Under the pieces are notes generated by a model. It was not told where the DNA came from. It saw only the letters and a program-made list of their open reading frames with translations, and searched no databases. DNA of 64,000 bases from Aquimarina longa SW024 (GTDB taxonomy: Bacteria; Bacteroidota; Bacteroidia; Flavobacteriales; Flavobacteriaceae): positions 313,926 through 377,925 of the forward strand of contig NZ_KQ474099.1 in NCBI RefSeq assembly GCF_001401755.1, in the 5' to 3' direction. Numbering within the stretch: the stretch's first letter is position 1; every line of letters begins with the position of its first letter. Made by a program: the position numbers and the translations under genes. Of the stretch, positions 59,663 to 64,000 are shown piece after piece.

Positions 59663-61804
59663 TTAGTTCTTTATTATCGTAAGTGGGTTTTTAGATCGTC
59701 GAATATTATTGATTTTTAAATCTTCTAATACACTAATTGCTTCTTCTACATAGACATCTTTACTAAGACTTTTATGCCATCTCTTTCTCTTTTCTGCCAA
59801 AATTGTATCTTTTTCCATCAATTCATTTTCATAAGGCAATGACTGAAATGTTAAACTATTTTTATAATCATTAATTCCCTTAAAGCGTTCTGCTTGTTTT
59901 TCATTAAGCTCTATATTCGCTTTATAATTAGTATAGTTTAAAGAATAATTATTTACATCTCTTTTTTCTCTAACCCATTTCGCATTTTCTTCTATTAACT
60001 TTAGCTGATCATTTTTTGACATTCGCTCTTTACTATTATTTATAGTTTGTTCAAAATCAATATATCCGTTCCAAAGTTCATATTCTGCAGCTGCAATTTT
60101 ATCCCATGGCAATGGGTTTTCTTGGTCTTTTTCTCCAATATCAATATAACTATAACGATCCGGAACTACAACATCACTTTTTACTCCTTCTAATTGTGTA
60201 GAGCCTCCATTAACTCGATAAAACTTTTGGGTAGTAAGCTTTAATGCTCCAAGGTCTCCAAAATCATTACTACGCATCCATCTATTAAGATCCATCACAT
60301 TTTGTACTGTTCCTTTTCCATAAGTTTGCTTACTTCCTATAATTATAGCTCTTTTATAATCTTGCATTGCTGCGGCTAAAATTTCTGAAGCTGAAGCTGA
60401 TAATTCATTAACCAAAATCACCAATGGACCATCCCAAAGTATATTTCTATCTTTATCACTTAATACTTCAGGAGATTCTCCTTTTGTTCTAACTTGTACT
60501 ATTGGTCCTTTTTCAATAAATAATCCCGCAATATCAACTACAGTTTGCAATGACCCTCCTCCATTATCTCTCAAGTCTATTACTAACCCATCCATATCTT
60601 GTTCTTTAAGACGGATAATTTCTTGCTTTACATCTTTAGCCGCATTACGTTGATTATAGTCTTGCATATTAAAATAAAACTTTGGCAAATTAACTACACC
60701 GAATGTTTTATCATTTTTTTTAACGATAGATGATTTTGCGTATGTCTCTTCAAGTTCTACAACATCTCTTACAATTTCTATAACTTCGATAGTACCATCT
60801 ACTTTTTTTATTGTTAATGACACTTTAGTTCCTTTTGGTCCTTTAATCAACGATACAGCGTCATCAAGGCGCATTCCTACAATACTTACAGGTTCTTCTT
60901 CTTTTTCTTGCTTTACCTTCATAATGAGATCACCTACTTCAACCTCGTTTCCTCTCCATGCAGGACCTCCAGAAATAATCTCTATTATTTTTACATTATC
61001 ATTCTTCTTTTGTAACCTTGCTCCTATTCCTTCTAATTTCCCTGACATTTGGATATCAAATCGATCCTTATCTTGCGGTGCAAAATAATATGTATGGGGG
61101 TCAAATTCTTCTACAATAGAATTGATATATATAGAAAACCAATCTTTTCGTTCTAAATCGTCTGCAAATTCGAAATATTCTTTGAGTGAAGTTTTAGTAA
61201 TATCACGTGCTTCTTCTTCTAATACTATAGAAGTTTTACGATTGTAGTTACTATTTTCTGTTATTGAATCTATTTGTTCTTCGATTTTATCATAATAACT
61301 AGATAATGCATTAAATTTAAGTTGCAACCTCCAGCGATTTTTCATTTCTTCTTTATTTTTTACATAAGATAAATTATCATAATCCGTATTAATACTCTCA
61401 TTTTTCTCAAAATTAAAAGGTGTTTCTAAGATTTCCTTATGTAGTATTCTAGCTTGCGCCATTCGTTGTTGCAAACGACTATAGGTTATATTAAAAAAGG
61501 TAATTTCTTTATTTCTAATCTCATCATCTATCAACTTCTCATATTCCTTAAATTCTTCTATATCACTTTTATAAAAGTAACGTTTTAGAGGATCTAAAGC
61601 ATCAATATAATCAGAGAAGACTTCCTGAGAAAAATCATCATCAATTTGCTTTGCATCATAATGTCCTTTACCTAGTACATAACTTATTAAATCTATTAGT
61701 AATTTATCTTTATTCGGATCATTTTCAACCTTATTAGTAGTAAAACTGCAAGAAGCTGCCGAAACAATCACGGTAAGCATCAAAATCAAAAAACTCTTTT
61801 TCAT
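59663..61804 (-). CDS. Carboxy-terminal processing protease (S41, Prc/Tsp type)
   Basis: The 713-residue lipoprotein has a signal ending in SAASCSF (Cys20). It contains an N-terminal Prc region, a PDZ domain (about 245-345; GGPAWRGNEVEVGDLIMKVK) and the S41 peptidase core. The catalytic Ser-Lys dyad is expected in NELSASASEILAAAMQDY and KQTYGKGTVQ, followed by a C-terminal DUF3340-type region. Tsp enzymes trim exported proteins from their C-terminus. It is the first gene of a two-gene unit with the OppC-type permease, an order conserved in relatives. Confidence 0.94.
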   Translation of the reverse strand: MKKSFLILMLTVIVSAASCSFTTNKVENDPNKDKLLIDLISYVLGKGHYDAKQIDDDFSQEVFSDYIDALDPLKRYFYKSDIEEFKEYEKLIDDEIRNKEITFFNITYSRLQQRMAQARILHKEILETPFNFEKNESINTDYDNLSYVKNKEEMKNRWRLQLKFNALSSYYDKIEEQIDSITENSNYNRKTSIVLEEEARDITKTSLKEYFEFADDLERKDWFSIYINSIVEEFDPHTYYFAPQDKDRFDIQMSGKLEGIGARLQKKNDNVKIIEIISGGPAWRGNEVEVGDLIMKVKQEKEEEPVSIVGMRLDDAVSLIKGPKGTKVSLTIKKVDGTIEVIEIVRDVVELEETYAKSSIVKKNDKTFGVVNLPKFYFNMQDYNQRNAAKDVKQEIIRLKEQDMDGLVIDLRDNGGGSLQTVVDIAGLFIEKGPIVQVRTKGESPEVLSDKDRNILWDGPLVILVNELSASASEILAAAMQDYKRAIIIGSKQTYGKGTVQNVMDLNRWMRSNDFGDLGALKLTTQKFYRVNGGSTQLEGVKSDVVVPDRYSYIDIGEKDQENPLPWDKIAAAEYELWNGYIDFEQTINNSKERMSKNDQLKLIEENAKWVREKRDVNNYSLNYTNYKANIELNEKQAERFKGINDYKNSLTFQSLPYENELMEKDTILAEKRKRWHKSLSKDVYVEEAISVLEDLKINNIRRSKNPLTIIKN

Positions 61805-62066
61805 ACGCTCATTATAATTTAGGTATTCAAGGCAAAATACATTAAAAATCGTGCCAATAACAGGTAATATTACTAAATTTTTCTTAAATGAACTAATATT
61901 ATCTTTTACTCTACCAGATGTTTAAAATTTCATCTTCGTGTTTTCATTTATTTTTTAATGGTAATATATTATGATTATCTTAATCATTTTGGTTGATATT
62001 GCTTTTTTAGTTATGCTTTTTTCGTACAAAAAAAGTGTATTTTTACAATCATAAAAACTCTTGATT

Positions 62067-62849
62067 ATGTCTAAAAAAAAACCTTTGATTTTAGTCACTA
62101 ATGATGATGGCATTACTGCGCCAGGTATACGCGCATTAATTGATGTTATGAATGAAATTGGAGAGGTTATTGTAGTTGCTCCTGATAGTCCACAAAGTGG
62201 AATGGGACATGCAATAACGATTAATAACACCCTTTATTGTGATCCTATTACTATTAACAAAAATGCTCCACAAAAAGAGTATAGTTGTTCTGGTACTCCT
62301 GTAGATTGTGTAAAAATGGCATCTCATGAAATTCTTGACAGAAAGCCTGACTTGTGTGTTAGTGGTATAAATCATGGATCTAACTCTGCTATTAATGTTA
62401 TCTACTCAGGTACTATGAGTGCTGCTGTTGAAGCGGGCATAGAAGGGATTCCTGCAATAGGATTTTCATTACTTGACTATAGTATGGATGCTAATTTTAG
62501 TCCTTCTAAAAAACATATCAAAACCATTGTAAAGAATGTACTAAAAAATGGATTGCCAAAAGGGGTTGTTCTTAATGTTAATATCCCTAAATTAGCTAAA
62601 GAAGATATAAAAGGTATAAAAATTTGTAGACAAGCCAATGCTCATTGGGTAGAAGAGTTTCATAAAAGAACAAATCCTATGGGAAGGGATTATTATTGGC
62701 TTTCTGGCGAATTTATTAATGAAGATAGTGGAGAGGATACTGATGAGTGGGCATTACATAATGGCTATATTTCTGTAGTTCCTACTCAGTTTGATCTAAC
62801 CGCTCATCATTTTATACAAGAACTTAACAACTGGTCACTAAATGATTAA
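62067..62849 (+). CDS. surE: 5'/3'-nucleotidase SurE
   Basis: SurE is a metal-dependent phosphatase of nucleoside monophosphates, linked to stationary-phase survival. From the ATG at 62067 the protein has 260 residues; a TTG six bases earlier is a less likely start. The metal-site DD is in ILVTNDDGITAPGI. VVAPDSPQSGMGHAITI and CSGTPVDCVKMA follow, with the GINHGSN motif at about residues 100-106. It overlaps the next gene by eight bases. Confidence 0.96.
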   Translation: MSKKKPLILVTNDDGITAPGIRALIDVMNEIGEVIVVAPDSPQSGMGHAITINNTLYCDPITINKNAPQKEYSCSGTPVDCVKMASHEILDRKPDLCVSGINHGSNSAINVIYSGTMSAAVEAGIEGIPAIGFSLLDYSMDANFSPSKKHIKTIVKNVLKNGLPKGVVLNVNIPKLAKEDIKGIKICRQANAHWVEEFHKRTNPMGRDYYWLSGEFINEDSGEDTDEWALHNGYISVVPTQFDLTAHHFIQELNNWSLND

Positions 62850-63135
62850 AAAAGAGATTATTATTGGGGTTCTAGTTGGTCTACTTATAAATAGTGTAGG
62901 ATTTACTCTATGTGTGTTCTTATTTTCTACAATAAGTGATCAGAACTTAACATTTACAGAAACCATTCTGGCTTCGATACAAAATGATTCTTTAGGAAGT
63001 ATAATTGCTCTAGGAGCAATCCCAAATCTAGTCGTTTTCTTTCTTTTTTTAAGAAAAAACAGTATTTATAAAGCTCGTGGCGTACTTCTTGCTACGCTTA
63101 TTGCAGCTATTAGTATCGCTATTAGCAAATTCTAG
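62842..63135 (+). CDS. Small membrane protein between surE and lpxB
   Basis: The 97-residue product has three predicted helices (about 5-26, 52-70 and 77-95) and no motif I can name. It overlaps surE by eight bases, so it is translated from the same message. A small membrane gene at this position is common in Flavobacteriia; its role is not known. Confidence 0.75.
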   Translation: MIKKEIIIGVLVGLLINSVGFTLCVFLFSTISDQNLTFTETILASIQNDSLGSIIALGAIPNLVVFFLFLRKNSIYKARGVLLATLIAAISIAISKF

Positions 63136-63230
63136 AAATTGTGTTAAAAACGATACTATTACGATAAGTTTTAATCATCTATCATTAACTTTACACTCTT
63201 AATGATCTTTGGGAAACAACACAATAACAC

Positions 63231-64000
63231 ATGAAATACTACCTTATTGCAGGAGAAGCATCTGGTGATTTACACGGAGCTAATCTAATGAAATCGATAC
63301 GTAAAGAAGATCCCGAAGCAGAATTTAGATTCTGGGGAGGTGATCTTATGCAGGCTGTTGGTGGTTCAATGGCTAAGCATTATAGAGATTTAGCATTTAT
63401 GGGGTTTGTAGAAGTTATATTAAACTTGCTTACTATTTTAAAAAATCTAAAATTCTGTAAACAAGACATTCTAAGTTTTCAGCCAGATGTTATTGTTTTT
63501 ATAGATTACCCAGGATTTAACCTTCGTATTGCCGAATGGGCAAAAAAGAAAAATTTTAGAACACATTATTATATTTCTCCTCAAATATGGGCATGGAAAG
63601 AGGGCAGGATAAAGACTATTAAAAAATGTGTTGATACAATGTATGTAATCCTTCCTTTTGAAAAACCTTTTTATGAAGACAAACATGAGTTTCCTGTTGA
63701 GTTTGTTGGGCATCCATTAATCGATGCTATTGCAGATCACAAACAAATTATGCCCGAAACTTTTAAAGCAAAACATAATCTGGATGATCGTCCTATTATT
63801 GCGATACTCCCTGGCAGTAGAAAGCAAGAGATCCGTAAAATGCTAGAGGTGATGTTATCTGTAGTAGATGATTTTTCTGAGTATCAGTTTGTTATTGCTG
63901 GAGCGCCTAGCCAAGATGCTTCATTTTACACTCCTTTTATTAAAAAACAAGGGGTTCACCTTATTATGAATCAAACCTATGATTTATTAAGCTTAAGTAA
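63231..64000 (+). CDS. lpxB: Lipid A disaccharide synthase (3' end beyond the window)
   Basis: LpxB joins UDP-2,3-diacylglucosamine and lipid X to make the lipid A disaccharide. The frame from the ATG at 63231 is open to the right edge, giving about 256 residues of an expected 370. It begins YYLIAGEASGDLHGANLM, then shows FWGGDLMQAVGG, MGFVEVI, DYPGFNLRIAEWAKK, YYISPQIWAW and ILPGSRKQEI, all LpxB signatures. It follows surE and the small membrane gene. Confidence 0.95.
   Translation, partial: MKYYLIAGEASGDLHGANLMKSIRKEDPEAEFRFWGGDLMQAVGGSMAKHYRDLAFMGFVEVILNLLTILKNLKFCKQDILSFQPDVIVFIDYPGFNLRIAEWAKKKNFRTHYYISPQIWAWKEGRIKTIKKCVDTMYVILPFEKPFYEDKHEFPVEFVGHPLIDAIADHKQIMPETFKAKHNLDDRPIIAILPGSRKQEIRKMLEVMLSVVDDFSEYQFVIAGAPSQDASFYTPFIKKQGVHLIMNQTYDLLSLS

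Overview
This window reads as the chromosome of a marine-type member of the Flavobacteriaceae (Bacteroidota). The evidence is a low-GC, AT-rich sequence, repeated -7 elements of the form TAnnTTTG, an almost complete lack of Shine-Dalgarno sequences, and family content typical of the group: DUF5686, a DUF5916-like protein, PorT-like barrels, ExbB/ExbD clusters and a RiPP-like peptide with a VKOR/thioredoxin partner. The genus cannot be fixed from the sequence alone.

Region 1 (1-14.5 kb) is mostly core. A DUF5916-like gene is cut by the left edge. It is followed by rplM-rpsI, rpsB, tsf, pyrH and frr, with a decayed repeat/tail-type pseudogene between tsf and pyrH. Then come a DUF5686 outer-membrane protein, an RND-type exporter and asnS.

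Region 2 (14.5-36.7 kb) looks accessory. It holds a metzincin lipoprotein; katG with an ankyrin-repeat gene and an unknown gene; an XRE/S24-like regulator; and a PspA, YqiJ-like, flotillin and giant AAA-ATPase membrane-stress module. The module's downstream end has decayed into an ATPase pseudogene and an arrestin-like pseudogene. After it come a MarR-GNAT pair with an operator overlapping the start codon, an unknown anchored protein, and a two-component system with an overlapping multi-spanning membrane gene.

Region 3 (36.9-46.7 kb) returns to core genes: rpoN, a PAP2-like membrane protein, a PorT-like barrel, an ExbB/ExbD cluster whose ExbD pair is duplicated in tandem, tRNA-Ser(GGA), L-asparaginase, tatD and a retropepsin-like protein.

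Region 4 (46.8-55.4 kb) holds an ABC permease, purH and the rod-shape operon mreB-mreC-mreD-pbp2-rodA.

Region 5 (55.4-64 kb) holds an anchored nuclease, a C39-like/VKOR/thioredoxin fusion beside a small peptide precursor interrupted by an in-frame TGA, an OppC-type permease with a C-terminal processing protease, and surE, a small membrane gene and lpxB, which is cut by the right edge.

The most interesting parts are the PspA/flotillin/AAA module with its eroding tail, the peptide precursor next to a disulfide-forming enzyme, and the sharply bounded ExbD duplication.
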